From Rhizobium sp. Q54 (GTDB lineage: Bacteria; Pseudomonadota; Alphaproteobacteria; Rhizobiales; Beijerinckiaceae), in assembly GCA_945903655.1 (NCBI GenBank), contig CAMDOY010000104.1, positions 1-10,264 of the forward strand: a stretch of 10,264 nucleotides of DNA, written 5' to 3'. Each line of letters begins with the position of its first letter. Position 1 is the stretch's first letter. Made by a program: the position numbers and the translations under genes. The notes under the pieces are model-generated. The model saw nothing but the letters and a program-made list of their open reading frames with translations. It searched no databases and was not told where the DNA came from. Of the stretch, positions 1 through 7,082 are shown in pieces.

Positions 1-301
1 TCTCGGCGAGAATTGTGACGAGTCTCTTTCTTTCCGCGCCAAGAATCTCGTTACGTGCGACGTCAATTTGACGTCGTTCGCTCAGCCTTGCCATGATTTG
101 AAGGACGTCGCGGTATTCGGTGATATGAAGATTAGGCTCGGTCAGTTGCTGTCGATAGCCCTGATCAAGTTCGGTGATTTGCGCAATACGGGCGTCAAGG
201 CGGGCTATTTCCTCGAACAGGCGTGAGGCTTCCCGTCGATAGGCTTGCAAAGTTATAGTATGTTTGAGAGCCATGAGCTCGTATTTGCGCGCCCTGCTCA
301 T
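1..301 (-). CDS. fliJ: FliJ, flagellar export chaperone/stalk protein (partial, C-terminus off the left edge)
   Basis: FliJ is the small coiled-coil protein that sits in the FliI ATPase ring, links it to the export gate protein FlhA and helps recycle export chaperones. Reading leftward from an ATG at 299-301 gives 100 open codons that run off the window. The family is usually about 140-150 residues, so roughly the last third is missing. The visible part is almost entirely charged helix (for example RREASRLFEEIARLDARI) with no enzyme motif, as expected for FliJ. A second in-frame ATG at 272-274 (MALKHTITL) is an alternative start. The upstream start has an AGGGA-type Shine-Dalgarno (SD) sequence. 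The gene starts 8 bases after the fliI stop. Identification rests on weak sequence character plus the very strong position directly after fliI. Confidence 0.85.
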   Translation of the reverse strand, partial: MSRARKYELMALKHTITLQAYRREASRLFEEIARLDARIAQITELDQGYRQQLTEPNLHITEYRDVLQIMARLSERRQIDVARNEILGAERKRLVTILAE

Positions 302-309
302 CTTTGTCC

Positions 310-1635
310 CTAGGGTAAGAGGGCCTGAAGCCGGGCGTCACTTTCCACCAATGAAGAGCGTTCCTGCATACCCTGGGCGATATAGCCTACCATCGACGAA
401 TGGAGTTGGAAGGCTTGATCCAGTTCGGGATCCTGCCCGATCTGATATCCGCCGAGGAGCATCAGATCACGGTTTTGTTCCCATAGGCTGAGGTAACGAC
501 GGAATCTTCGCGCCCGCGCCACATGCGCGGGGGATACGCAATCAATCATCGTTCGACTGATGGAGGCGTTGACGTCGATGGCGGGGAAAATGCCCTGTTC
601 CGCCTGGCGTCGCGACAGAACGACGTGACCGTCCAATATCGCACGTGCGGTGTCGACGATGGGATCGTTGGTCGTATCGTCCCCGTCAGCGAGGATTGTG
701 TAAACGCCGGTTATGCTTCCGCCAGTCTGTGAATCGATGCCAGCCCGTTCGATCACTGATCCTATCAGGGAGATGACCGAAGGCGGATAACCCTTTGTTG
801 TGGGATGTTCGCCGAGCGCCAGTCCAAGTTCTCGCTGCGCATGCGCAACGCGGGTCAGGGAGTCGATCATCAAGAGCACATTTTTGCCCTTTGCTCGAAA
901 ATATTCAGCATAGGCCGTGGCTCTGTGCAAACCGCGCAGCCGCAGGACCGGCGACTGATCAGCTGGCACCGCGACCACGGTGGTGTGGGCGAATGAAGGA
1001 GAGGTTGAGAGTTCTTCTACGAAGCCGGCGACTTCGCGGCCGCGTTCACCAATCAAGCCGATGATGACGATGTCCGCCTCGGTAAAACGGGCGATGCAGG
1101 ACAGCAGGGAGGACTTGCCGACGCCGCTACCGGCGACGATCCCGATTTTTTGGCCGCGGCCCACTGTCAGAAGACCATTCAAAGCTCGCACGCCCACATC
1201 GAGGGCTTCGCGCACAGGTCGCCTGCGCAGGGGATTGACTCGTTCGCCACGCAACGGCCAAGGCTCCGGAAGATAAGCGGGACTCAGACCATCAAGCTCA
1301 TTGCCCGCGCCATCAAAGACGCGACCGAGCAATCCGTCGCCTGCGGGCACAATGTCGGCCCGATGTGTTGTTTCGACGCGCGCTCCAGCCAGCAATGGGG
1401 CGGCGCCACCCGTCAGAACCATCACGGTATAATTGTCCAGAAAACCGATGACCTCAGCCGCTGCCCAATCGCCATTTTCACAGGCGACCCGGCATTCCGT
1501 TCCCACCGAGGCCGGAAACGACGTTGCATGAACGATTTGGCCATCGTAACGGCGCACACGTCCCGCTGCGTTGGTCAGGCGTGAGCCCTTGAGGTTTTGC
1601 AGGCGCCGATCAAGCACCGTCGCCAGATCATGCAT
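310..1635 (-). CDS. fliI: FliI, flagellum-specific export ATPase
   Basis: FliI is the hexameric cytoplasmic ATPase of the flagellar type III export apparatus. It works with FliH and FliJ to dock and unfold rod, hook and filament subunits. The 441-residue product is a normal family length. Visible motifs are Walker A AGSGVGKS (168-175), the catalytic-glutamate segment GLIGERGREV (193-202, E197), Walker B VLLMIDSLTR (253-262, D258), KGYPPSV (281-287) and the F1-ATPase-like ending DVNASISRTM (354-363). The stretch after GYPPS (VISLIGSVIERAG) is less hydrophilic than the AKLPALVERAG of enterobacterial FliI, but the core is intact. The ATG at 1633-1635 lies 5 bases after the fliH stop, with a GGAG inside the end of fliH, so translation is probably coupled. 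The gene ends with TAG 8 bases before fliJ. Confidence 0.97.
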   Translation of the reverse strand: MHDLATVLDRRLQNLKGSRLTNAAGRVRRYDGQIVHATSFPASVGTECRVACENGDWAAAEVIGFLDNYTVMVLTGGAAPLLAGARVETTHRADIVPAGDGLLGRVFDGAGNELDGLSPAYLPEPWPLRGERVNPLRRRPVREALDVGVRALNGLLTVGRGQKIGIVAGSGVGKSSLLSCIARFTEADIVIIGLIGERGREVAGFVEELSTSPSFAHTTVVAVPADQSPVLRLRGLHRATAYAEYFRAKGKNVLLMIDSLTRVAHAQRELGLALGEHPTTKGYPPSVISLIGSVIERAGIDSQTGGSITGVYTILADGDDTTNDPIVDTARAILDGHVVLSRRQAEQGIFPAIDVNASISRTMIDCVSPAHVARARRFRRYLSLWEQNRDLMLLGGYQIGQDPELDQAFQLHSSMVGYIAQGMQERSSLVESDARLQALLP

Positions 1636-1640
1636 GTCTT

Positions 1641-2480
1641 TTAACTCCGGCTATCGGAAAGCATGGGAGCGTCTTCATAATCAAGATCGCGGGAGGAAAG
1701 GTGAAAAGCTCCAGGTTGAAGCTTGTCGTCTTCGACGATACGGATCTTCTCGAATATTTCGTTTTCCTTCAGCAGGTCTGAAAGCGTCAGAAGATCATGT
1801 GGATTCATCGCCAGGGTGAACTCGCCGCCGGCCTTGGTGAACATTTCCGCCGCAGTCTTTATGCGCTCGAGAAAAACGGCGGGAATTTCTGCGAAAACTG
1901 CGCCGAAAAGATCCTGCGCGATGCGACGCACATGATGTGCGATGATGTCGGCGTTACGCTGCACAGCGTCGCTCGACAGAGTTGTGAGTTGCGCTTCCAG
2001 CTTGCGAAGATTTGAGAGGGTTGCGTTCAGCTCCTTGCGCGTCGCATCGACGCCTTGTTGATAGCCCAGAGCGCGCCCATCCTCCTTCGCCCTTTCAATG
2101 GCGGCGATGATCTCTTCCGGCGCAGGTCCGCTCTCTGTGGGTTGTGGTGGAGGCGGGGGTTGGAGAGCATGAGTTTGCGACGGTGCAGTCTGTGACGCGT
2201 GGCTCCCGGTCTGGGGCGCCGCCGCATGTTCGTTTGGATCGGCATCCTCAGGAGTCTCAGGCGTCGCCTGCACCTGATCAGTGGATGGGTCAGGCTCCGC
2301 CTTGCGCGGGGGCGCGATGGGCTTTGGGGGAGGAGCGGGTTTGAAGCTGCTTCGTCCCCATGGCACGAAGCTGGCGTCCGGATCTCTGCTGTAGCGGCTC
2401 TCGGCCTGAAATGGGCCGCCGCGCTGCAGCAAGGCGGCGATTTCGGAAAGTTGGATCGAGCGTTGTGCTTGCTCAGACAT
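1641..2480 (-). CDS. fliH: FliH, negative regulator/stator of the FliI export ATPase
   Basis: FliH dimers bind and restrain FliI and tether it to the C-ring and FlhA. The chosen ATG (2478-2480, MSEQ) gives 279 residues and overlaps the fliG stop by 8 bases. A GTG at 2490-2492 would add four residues (MAKT) and is equally possible, because neither has a strong SD. Numbering from the ATG, an aromatic patch FVPWGRSSF (38-46) matches the Trp-bearing N-terminal docking segment of FliH. A long Pro/Ala/Gln-rich low-complexity linker follows (about 47-121, including five consecutive prolines). Next come stacked glycines G135, G139 and G143 with GxxxG spacing, typical of FliH, then coiled coil (about 150-175) and a globular C-terminal domain to residue 279. 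The linker makes the protein longer than the enteric form of about 230 residues. Identity is well supported by order, domain layout and the glycine repeat. Confidence 0.9.
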   Translation of the reverse strand: MSEQAQRSIQLSEIAALLQRGGPFQAESRYSRDPDASFVPWGRSSFKPAPPPKPIAPPRKAEPDPSTDQVQATPETPEDADPNEHAAAPQTGSHASQTAPSQTHALQPPPPPQPTESGPAPEEIIAAIERAKEDGRALGYQQGVDATRKELNATLSNLRKLEAQLTTLSSDAVQRNADIIAHHVRRIAQDLFGAVFAEIPAVFLERIKTAAEMFTKAGGEFTLAMNPHDLLTLSDLLKENEIFEKIRIVEDDKLQPGAFHLSSRDLDYEDAPMLSDSRS

Positions 2481-3513
2481 AGTCTTCGCCACGTCCAGCC
2501 AGAACCATCGTGCCGGCGTCCGACAGCTTGCGGGCTATCGCCACGATCCGTTTCTGAGCTTCTTGAACTTCGGTGACGCGCATGGGGCCCTTCGCTTCCA
2601 TTTCATCGACGATGGCCGCCGCCGCGCGTTGCGACATACAGCCAAGGATCTTGTCTCTAAGCCGTTCATCGGCGCCTTTCAGCGCGATGGCGAGGTCAGT
2701 CGGATCGACGTTGCGCATGAGGACGCCGAGGTTCTTGTCGTCGACAGCCAGCAGGTTGTCGAAGACGAACATGTTTTCCTGAATGGCGACCATGAGGTCT
2801 TTATCAAGCTTGAGCAGATCCTTCATGATCCGCGTTTCCTGCGCGGCTTGCGTGAAGTTCATGATCTTCGCCGCCGCCTTCACGCCGCCGATCTTCGAGG
2901 CCCGCAAGGATGTATTCGCTTGGAACTGGAGTTGCATGACGCGCTCCAGCTGTTCGATGGCTTCCGGTTGCACGGAATCCAGCGTTGCGATGCGATGCAG
3001 CACGGCGTGTTGGATATTTTCCGGCAGCAAGATGAGGACGTCCGCCGCAACGGCGTAATCGAGGTGAGCGACGATCAGGCCGATGATCTGGGGATGCTCC
3101 CCCTCGATCATCTCGGCGATCGAGCGAGCGTCCATCCATTGCAGAATTTCGATGCCCTTGGCGCTGCTGGAAGGCGTAATGCGCGTGAGGACGCTGCCCG
3201 CCTTGTCCTCGCCTAATGCTTTCACGAGCATTCGTCTAATGTAGGCGTCCGCACCCAAGCCTACGCTGGTCTGTGCCTTGATGATCGCGAGAAATTCATC
3301 AAGAACCACATTGACGGTGCGTTGATCCACTTCGGTTACCGAATACATCGCACTGCCGAGTTGCTGAACCTCGCGAGGGCTGAGGTTCTTCATGATTTCG
3401 GAAGCCTCATCCTCACCCAGGAGCAGCATCAGGATCGCACATTTTTGCGTTCCTGATAACAGCCTGATGGCATCATCATCTGGTTCCGGGGATGTCGCCG
3501 CTGCTTCAGCCAT
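2473..3513 (-). CDS. fliG: FliG, flagellar rotor/switch protein
   Basis: FliG forms the upper C-ring. It binds FliF through its N-terminus and FliM through its middle domain, and receives torque from MotA through its C-terminal domain. The 346-residue product has a normal family length. Landmarks are the EHPQ motif of the middle domain (139-142), MFVFDNL (248-254) at the hinge, and the torque helix region (about 272-306) with its charged residues K279, D282, E283, R284, R286, D287, D303 and E304. The end, AGRGEDYV, resembles the GE(D/E)(D/E)-V endings of other alphaproteobacterial FliG. The ATG at 3511-3513 has a GTGAGAG purine stretch about 10 bases upstream and lies 20 bases after fliF. The stop at 2473-2475 lies inside the start of fliH. 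No missing element is seen. Confidence 0.97.
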   Translation of the reverse strand: MAEAAATSPEPDDDAIRLLSGTQKCAILMLLLGEDEASEIMKNLSPREVQQLGSAMYSVTEVDQRTVNVVLDEFLAIIKAQTSVGLGADAYIRRMLVKALGEDKAGSVLTRITPSSSAKGIEILQWMDARSIAEMIEGEHPQIIGLIVAHLDYAVAADVLILLPENIQHAVLHRIATLDSVQPEAIEQLERVMQLQFQANTSLRASKIGGVKAAAKIMNFTQAAQETRIMKDLLKLDKDLMVAIQENMFVFDNLLAVDDKNLGVLMRNVDPTDLAIALKGADERLRDKILGCMSQRAAAAIVDEMEAKGPMRVTEVQEAQKRIVAIARKLSDAGTMVLAGRGEDYV

Positions 3514-3533
3514 GGTCGATATCTCTCACTTCT

Positions 3534-5249
3534 TTAGTTGAGATCGCGTTGGATAAGAGACTTGAGCACAGCTGTCACACGGGTGGCGTCATCGCCCACC
3601 AACATCCGGATCAAGGTCACTTTATCATCATAGGTATTGGCGGTATCCAGCATCTCCGGAGAGATTGTGGACTTCTTGGGCTTGAGTCTGGCCTTGATCT
3701 GTTCAAGGCTCTCACCTTCGCGCACTTCGATGGTGGCGCCATCTTCCGCAACGGCTGGTTCATCGGCCCGTACGGAGGCGCTCAGCGAGCGGTCGAGGAG
3801 GCGTTCGAGGAAGGGCTTGAGAGCTCCAAGAACAACCACGCCAAGGATCAGGACGATGGCGAGTTGTTTGATGGCGTCCTCGAGCCATGGGGCGTCGAAC
3901 CAGGAGCGGGTTTCGTACTTCTTTTCCTCAGCGAAACTGCTGGAGATGATGGTCAGTTTGTCGCCACGTTCGGCGTTGTAACCCACGGCTTCCTGAAGCA
4001 ATTGCGTGAGGCGCTTGGTCTCATCCTCTCCGAGTGGCTTTTCGATGGTCTTGCCATTCTCATCCACCGAGGTGCCGGAGCGCACGACAACCGCTAGAGT
4101 TAGACGCTTGATGTCGCCAGTCGCTCTGCGCGTGGAGCGGATTTCCTTGCTCACTTCATAGTTGCGAACGGTGGTGCTTGATTTGTTACGCGTACTGTCT
4201 GTCCCACTTGCGCCACTGGCGGCGGGGGGCGTACCGGCGAGAGCTGGCGTGTTCGGCGCCTGGTTGGAGGTGGCGCCGGGTATGCCGCGCGCCCGACCTT
4301 CAGCTGATTCCTGCATTGTCTCCTGCTGACTGCGCAGGATCTGCGTATTGGGATCAAAGGTCTCGTTGGTCTGCTCGGTGCGGGTGAAATCGATGTCGGC
4401 GTTGACTTCAGAATTGAAGTTGCCGGTGCCAACGATAGGCGTCAGCAGATTGGCGACACGCTCGCGAAGAAGCTTCTCAACCTGGGTCTTGTAGTCGAGT
4501 TGCTGCGAAGACAGGCCAAGCTCGGTGTCTCGGCTTGGATTGGTCAAAAGTCCGCCCGACTGATCAACGACCGTCACGCTCGCCACGGGCATGTAAGGCA
4601 CGCTGGAGCTGACGAGATGGGTGATCGACTGGACCTGACCTCCGGACAGGCTGCGGCCTGGTGAGAGTCTGAGAAAGACCGAAGCGGAAGGCGGCGTCTG
4701 GTCGCGGACGAAAGCTGAACGCTCGGGCAGGGCCAGATGCACACGCGCACCTTCGATATCGCGAATTTCCATGATGCTGCGCGCGAGTTCGCTCTCTTGC
4801 GCCTGTTTCAATTTAACCTGTTCGACCGCGCGGCTTGCACCGAGCGGCAATGCAGTCAGGAGGTCATAGCCTGTGACCGAGGCTTTTGGCAGACCCGCCG
4901 CCGCCAGTTGCATTTTAGCTCGATAGTAGTCGTTACGCGGCACGAGCAACTGGCCGGACGAGGGATCCAGCTTCGCCTTAATGCCCTGCGCTTCGAGGTT
5001 TTGCATCACGAGGCTCTTGTCCTCTTCCCCAAGGCGAGGGAAGAGCTGGGTCATTGACGGTTCGCGCATCGTGAAGATGGCCGCGACGCCGACCATGATC
5101 ACAAGGCCGACCAGTACGATCGGCATTGAGCGAACGATCGCAGGCTGCTGCAAGAATTCCTGGACGCTGGCGAGCCCTCGCGTTAGCTGCGATCCAAATG
5201 GACCCAAGCCGGCCTGCGTAGGAATAGCGACGGGATTGATGTCTGACAC
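3534..5249 (-). CDS. fliF: FliF, MS-ring protein
   Basis: FliF is the integral membrane protein that oligomerises into the MS ring, the base on which rotor, rod and export gate assemble. The 571 residues contain two membrane segments (about 42-62, SMPIVLVGLVIMVGVAAIFTM; about 460-478, IKQLAIVLILGVVVLGALK). They bracket a periplasmic part with ring-building motifs, including the YscJ/FliF-like stretch around 100-180 (YYRAKMQLAAAGLP, RVHLALPERSAF). A Ser/Thr/Ala-rich low-complexity segment (about 315-360) lies before the second ring-building half. The cytoplasmic tail (541-571, DDKVTLIRMLVGDDATRV...) is the FliG-binding helix. The start is a GTG at 5247-5249 with GGAG 10 bases upstream. No nearby ATG fits better. 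It follows fliE by 42 bases. Confidence 0.97.
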   Translation of the reverse strand: MSDINPVAIPTQAGLGPFGSQLTRGLASVQEFLQQPAIVRSMPIVLVGLVIMVGVAAIFTMREPSMTQLFPRLGEEDKSLVMQNLEAQGIKAKLDPSSGQLLVPRNDYYRAKMQLAAAGLPKASVTGYDLLTALPLGASRAVEQVKLKQAQESELARSIMEIRDIEGARVHLALPERSAFVRDQTPPSASVFLRLSPGRSLSGGQVQSITHLVSSSVPYMPVASVTVVDQSGGLLTNPSRDTELGLSSQQLDYKTQVEKLLRERVANLLTPIVGTGNFNSEVNADIDFTRTEQTNETFDPNTQILRSQQETMQESAEGRARGIPGATSNQAPNTPALAGTPPAASGASGTDSTRNKSSTTVRNYEVSKEIRSTRRATGDIKRLTLAVVVRSGTSVDENGKTIEKPLGEDETKRLTQLLQEAVGYNAERGDKLTIISSSFAEEKKYETRSWFDAPWLEDAIKQLAIVLILGVVVLGALKPFLERLLDRSLSASVRADEPAVAEDGATIEVREGESLEQIKARLKPKKSTISPEMLDTANTYDDKVTLIRMLVGDDATRVTAVLKSLIQRDLN

Positions 5250-5291
5250 GGGACGTCGTCTCCAGGAGAAATGCTATATGGTCTTTCCCGA

Positions 5292-5588
5292 TTAAACGGG
5301 CATGGACATGATGTCTTTGTAGGCGCTCAGCAGCTTGTTACGGATCTGCATGGTCGCTTCAAAGGCCAGAGAGGCCTTCTCGCGCGCCAGCATCACCTTG
5401 GTCACATCGATTTCTTTACCGCTCTCGAAGGCCTGAGCTGCGTTGCCCGCCTCCATCTGCGCCTGCGCGACCTGGGCCAGAGCGTTGTTGAAGTGTTGCC
5501 AGAAGTCGCCGCTCGGCGTTGCGCCCGTCTGCAGCTTCTGCTGAAGGTTGTTCTGAATTTCGCGAGTGAACCCGACTACATTCGCCAT
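5292..5588 (-). CDS. fliE: FliE, MS-ring to rod adapter protein
   Basis: FliE is the first exported rod subunit and joins the MS ring and export gate to the proximal rod. The 98-residue product is of usual size. It has the conserved alpha-helical C-terminal half, with VTKVMLAREKASLAFEATMQ followed by IRNKLLSAYKDIMSMPV, matching the family's 'LAF..t.qvRNKl..AY.eImrM.v' ending. No signal peptide is present, as expected for a type III substrate. The ATG at 5586-5588 has a strong GAGGAG SD that overlaps the TGA stop of the upstream regulator. The gap is only 10 bases, so the two are probably translationally coupled. Confidence 0.96.
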   Translation of the reverse strand: MANVVGFTREIQNNLQQKLQTGATPSGDFWQHFNNALAQVAQAQMEAGNAAQAFESGKEIDVTKVMLAREKASLAFEATMQIRNKLLSAYKDIMSMPV

Positions 5589-5598
5589 GGTGATCTCC

Positions 5599-6759
5599 TC
5601 AAACGTTAGCTGCGAGACGGCGTGGAGCCAGCTCGATCACGTTGAACATTTCCTGAATTTCCAGCATGAGGTGCTCGCCCCTGATTGCATCGCCACCGGA
5701 CAGAACCAGCGCACGTTGCAATACATTTTCGAGTTCACGGACATTGCCGGGCCAGGCGTGGGCTTCGAGCTTCTCGATTGCGTCTTCGGTCAGCTCTGGC
5801 ATCTTGGCGAAACCGCCGGCATGTTTGGCCAGCAGACTCACCGCGATAGGCAGGATATCGCCAGAGCGTTCCTCCAGAGCTTTGGTCACGAGGGGGAAGA
5901 CGTTCAGTCGATAATAGAGATCTTCGCGGAAGCGACCCGCTTTCACTTCGTTCAGCATGTAGCGGTTGGAGGTTGCGATGACCCGCACATCCACCGGCAC
6001 GGGTTTGGCCGCGCCCAGCGGCGTCACTTCCTTCTCTTGCAGAACGCGCAGAAGCTTTGCTTGCAGAGACAGGGCCATTTCCGAGATTTCGTCGAGGAGC
6101 AGGGTGCCGCCATCGGCCGCGCGGAAAATTCCCTTGTTGGGGTGGTGTGCGCCTGTGAAAGCGCCGCGCTCATAGCCAAAGAGCAGAGCTTCGAGCATGG
6201 TGTCGGGCACCGCCGCGCAATTCACAGCTATGAAGGGATTGCGATTGCGGGGCGATGCCTTGTGGAGGAAGCGTGATAGAACTTCCTTGCCCGTTCCTGT
6301 CGGTCCAACCAGCATGACCGTAACATCGCTGGCTGCAACACGCCTCGCAAGGCGCAGAAGATTAAAGGTTGATGCGTCGCCTGCAGCGGCGCTCTGGTCC
6401 TCATCCAGGAACCGTGCTACCACTTCTGCGGTGAATCGCCAGTTGTTGTTGGCGGGGTTGACGTGCAGCGTGCTTCCGTTGAATTCGCATTTCAACGAGA
6501 AACCCTTGCCGCCTTCACCCAACACGACGATCCGGTCGGCTTTCAGTTGCCGACACCATTTGACGAAGCCGGTTGAGTCTGAGGCCAGCTTCTTGGCTAC
6601 AGCGTAGGACATCAGCAAGCCGCATTGTTGCCAGCTGGTGTCAACAGCGTTGAGTTTTGCGACAGTCGCCGTATGCGTTTCGTACCCGCGGTTATGCAGG
6701 TGCGTTATCCAGGCTTCGGCGTCGGCAAGACCGTCGGTGACACAGAGTACTGCGCTCAC
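5599..6759 (-). CDS. FleT-like sigma-54 enhancer-binding protein lacking a DNA-binding domain
   Basis: This is an AAA+ activator of sigma-54 RNA polymerase. The 386 residues carry Walker A GPTGTGKE (152-159), the sigma-54-contacting loop GAFTGA (199-204), Walker B GGTLLLDEI (217-225), sensor I IATSNR (261-266), the arginine-finger segment FREDLYYRLNVFPL (277-290) and sensor II WPGNVRELEN (336-345). The N-terminal 120 residues look like a degenerate receiver fold (hydrophobic strands VLCVTD and RIVVLG) without a recognisable phospho-acceptor Asp pocket. The protein ends about 40 residues after sensor II with no Fis-type HTH, so it probably cannot bind DNA alone. In R. sphaeroides, FleT is an HTH-less EBP that heads the fliEFGHIJ operon and works with FleQ. 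The same position here supports that role, but orthology is inferred. The start is a GTG (6757-6759) with AAGGGA at 6766-6771. FlbD-like is the main alternative name. Confidence 0.85.
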   Translation of the reverse strand: MSAVLCVTDGLADAEAWITHLHNRGYETHTATVAKLNAVDTSWQQCGLLMSYAVAKKLASDSTGFVKWCRQLKADRIVVLGEGGKGFSLKCEFNGSTLHVNPANNNWRFTAEVVARFLDEDQSAAAGDASTFNLLRLARRVAASDVTVMLVGPTGTGKEVLSRFLHKASPRNRNPFIAVNCAAVPDTMLEALLFGYERGAFTGAHHPNKGIFRAADGGTLLLDEISEMALSLQAKLLRVLQEKEVTPLGAAKPVPVDVRVIATSNRYMLNEVKAGRFREDLYYRLNVFPLVTKALEERSGDILPIAVSLLAKHAGGFAKMPELTEDAIEKLEAHAWPGNVRELENVLQRALVLSGGDAIRGEHLMLEIQEMFNVIELAPRRLAANV

Positions 6760-6765
6760 GGGATT

Positions 6766-6771
6766 TCCCTT
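6766..6771 (-). promoter_or_regulatory. Ribosome binding site for the FleT-like gene
   Basis: On the minus strand this reads AAGGGA, 6 bases before the GTG at 6757-6759. It supports the GTG as the true start. Confidence 0.7.
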
Positions 6772-6797
6772 CGTATAATCGTCCTCGGAACGTGAGG

Positions 6798-6813
6798 TGC
6801 AACGGTCGAGCCA
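6798..6813 (-). promoter_or_regulatory. Sigma-54 (RpoN) -24/-12 promoter of the fleT-like/fliEFGHIJ operon
   Basis: On the minus strand the sequence reads TGGCTC-GACCG-TTGCA. It has GG and GC separated by exactly 10 bases and a perfect -12 TTGCA, with one mismatch to TGGCAC at -24. Transcription would begin near 6787, about 28 bases before the GTG start of the first gene. The location at the head of a flagellar operon makes a chance match unlikely. An EBP, most simply the divergently encoded FleQ-like protein, would be required. Confidence 0.85.
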
Positions 6814-6934
6814 GAGCTGTATCTTTTTTTATAACGCTCATTGACATGTGTTGCAGAAGTATCTCAAGTTTTTGTTTTTAAAGGCTTTAATATGGAACCC
6901 ATTTTGGTTTTTTGGTGTATGCGTGGTTGCCGCC

Positions 6935-6952
6935 TGACGGTTTTTTGCGTCA
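6935..6952. promoter_or_regulatory. Candidate enhancer/operator: inverted repeat TGACG-N8-CGTCA
   Basis: A perfect 5-base inverted repeat with an 8-base T-rich spacer lies in the divergent intergenic region. Its centre is about 157 bases upstream of the predicted start of the FleT-like operon transcript, a usual distance for a sigma-54 enhancer, and about 140 bases before the likely start of the FleQ-like gene. Inverted repeats this short occur by chance in a few hundred bases, so function is only suggested by position. Confidence 0.3.
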
Positions 6953-7082
6953 TCCATCGTATTGCGGTGTGTATCGGTCGTTGTGTTCTTGATTGTCCGA
7001 CAGTTCCAAGTCAAAAACCCGACATGTGTTTTACGAAGCGTCTGAGATTCGACATCCCGCATTCTCTGGCAACGACAGCTGC

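Larger units (their letters stand above)
6760..7082. other. AT-rich divergent intergenic region between the two enhancer-binding-protein genes
   Basis: This 323-base stretch has no convincing gene. Leftward it carries the sigma-54 promoter and SD of the FleT-like operon. The section from about 6820 to 6895 is visibly T/A-rich, with T-runs, and may be bent. A 10-base direct repeat GACATGTGTT occurs at 6843-6852 and 7021-7030, and a short inverted repeat at 6935-6952. For the rightward gene a TTGACA hexamer is present at 6841-6846, but no good -10 hexamer lies 16-18 bases beyond it. No rightward GG-N10-GC sigma-54 element was found. The rightward coding region could extend back to a TTG at 6993. 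Confidence 0.7.

Noticed and set aside
2361..2376. TGGCAC-GAAGC-TGGC, a sigma-54-like element on the plus strand
   Set aside because: It has GG-N10-GC spacing but lies inside fliH in antisense, has TGGC in place of TTGC at -12, and has no rightward gene downstream.
2563..3216. 217-residue rightward open frame antisense to fliG
   Set aside because: It lies entirely within the well-supported fliG gene, has no recognisable domain and no SD. High-GC third positions open such frames.
5566..6276. 236-residue rightward open frame across fliE and the FleT-like gene
   Set aside because: It is antisense to two genes with clear motifs, and its composition (many His, Gln, Phe) is that of a shadow frame.
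6841..6846. TTGACA as the -35 of a sigma-70 promoter for the FleQ-like gene
   Set aside because: No acceptable -10 hexamer lies 16-18 bases downstream; the best TAATAT (6888-6893) is too far away.
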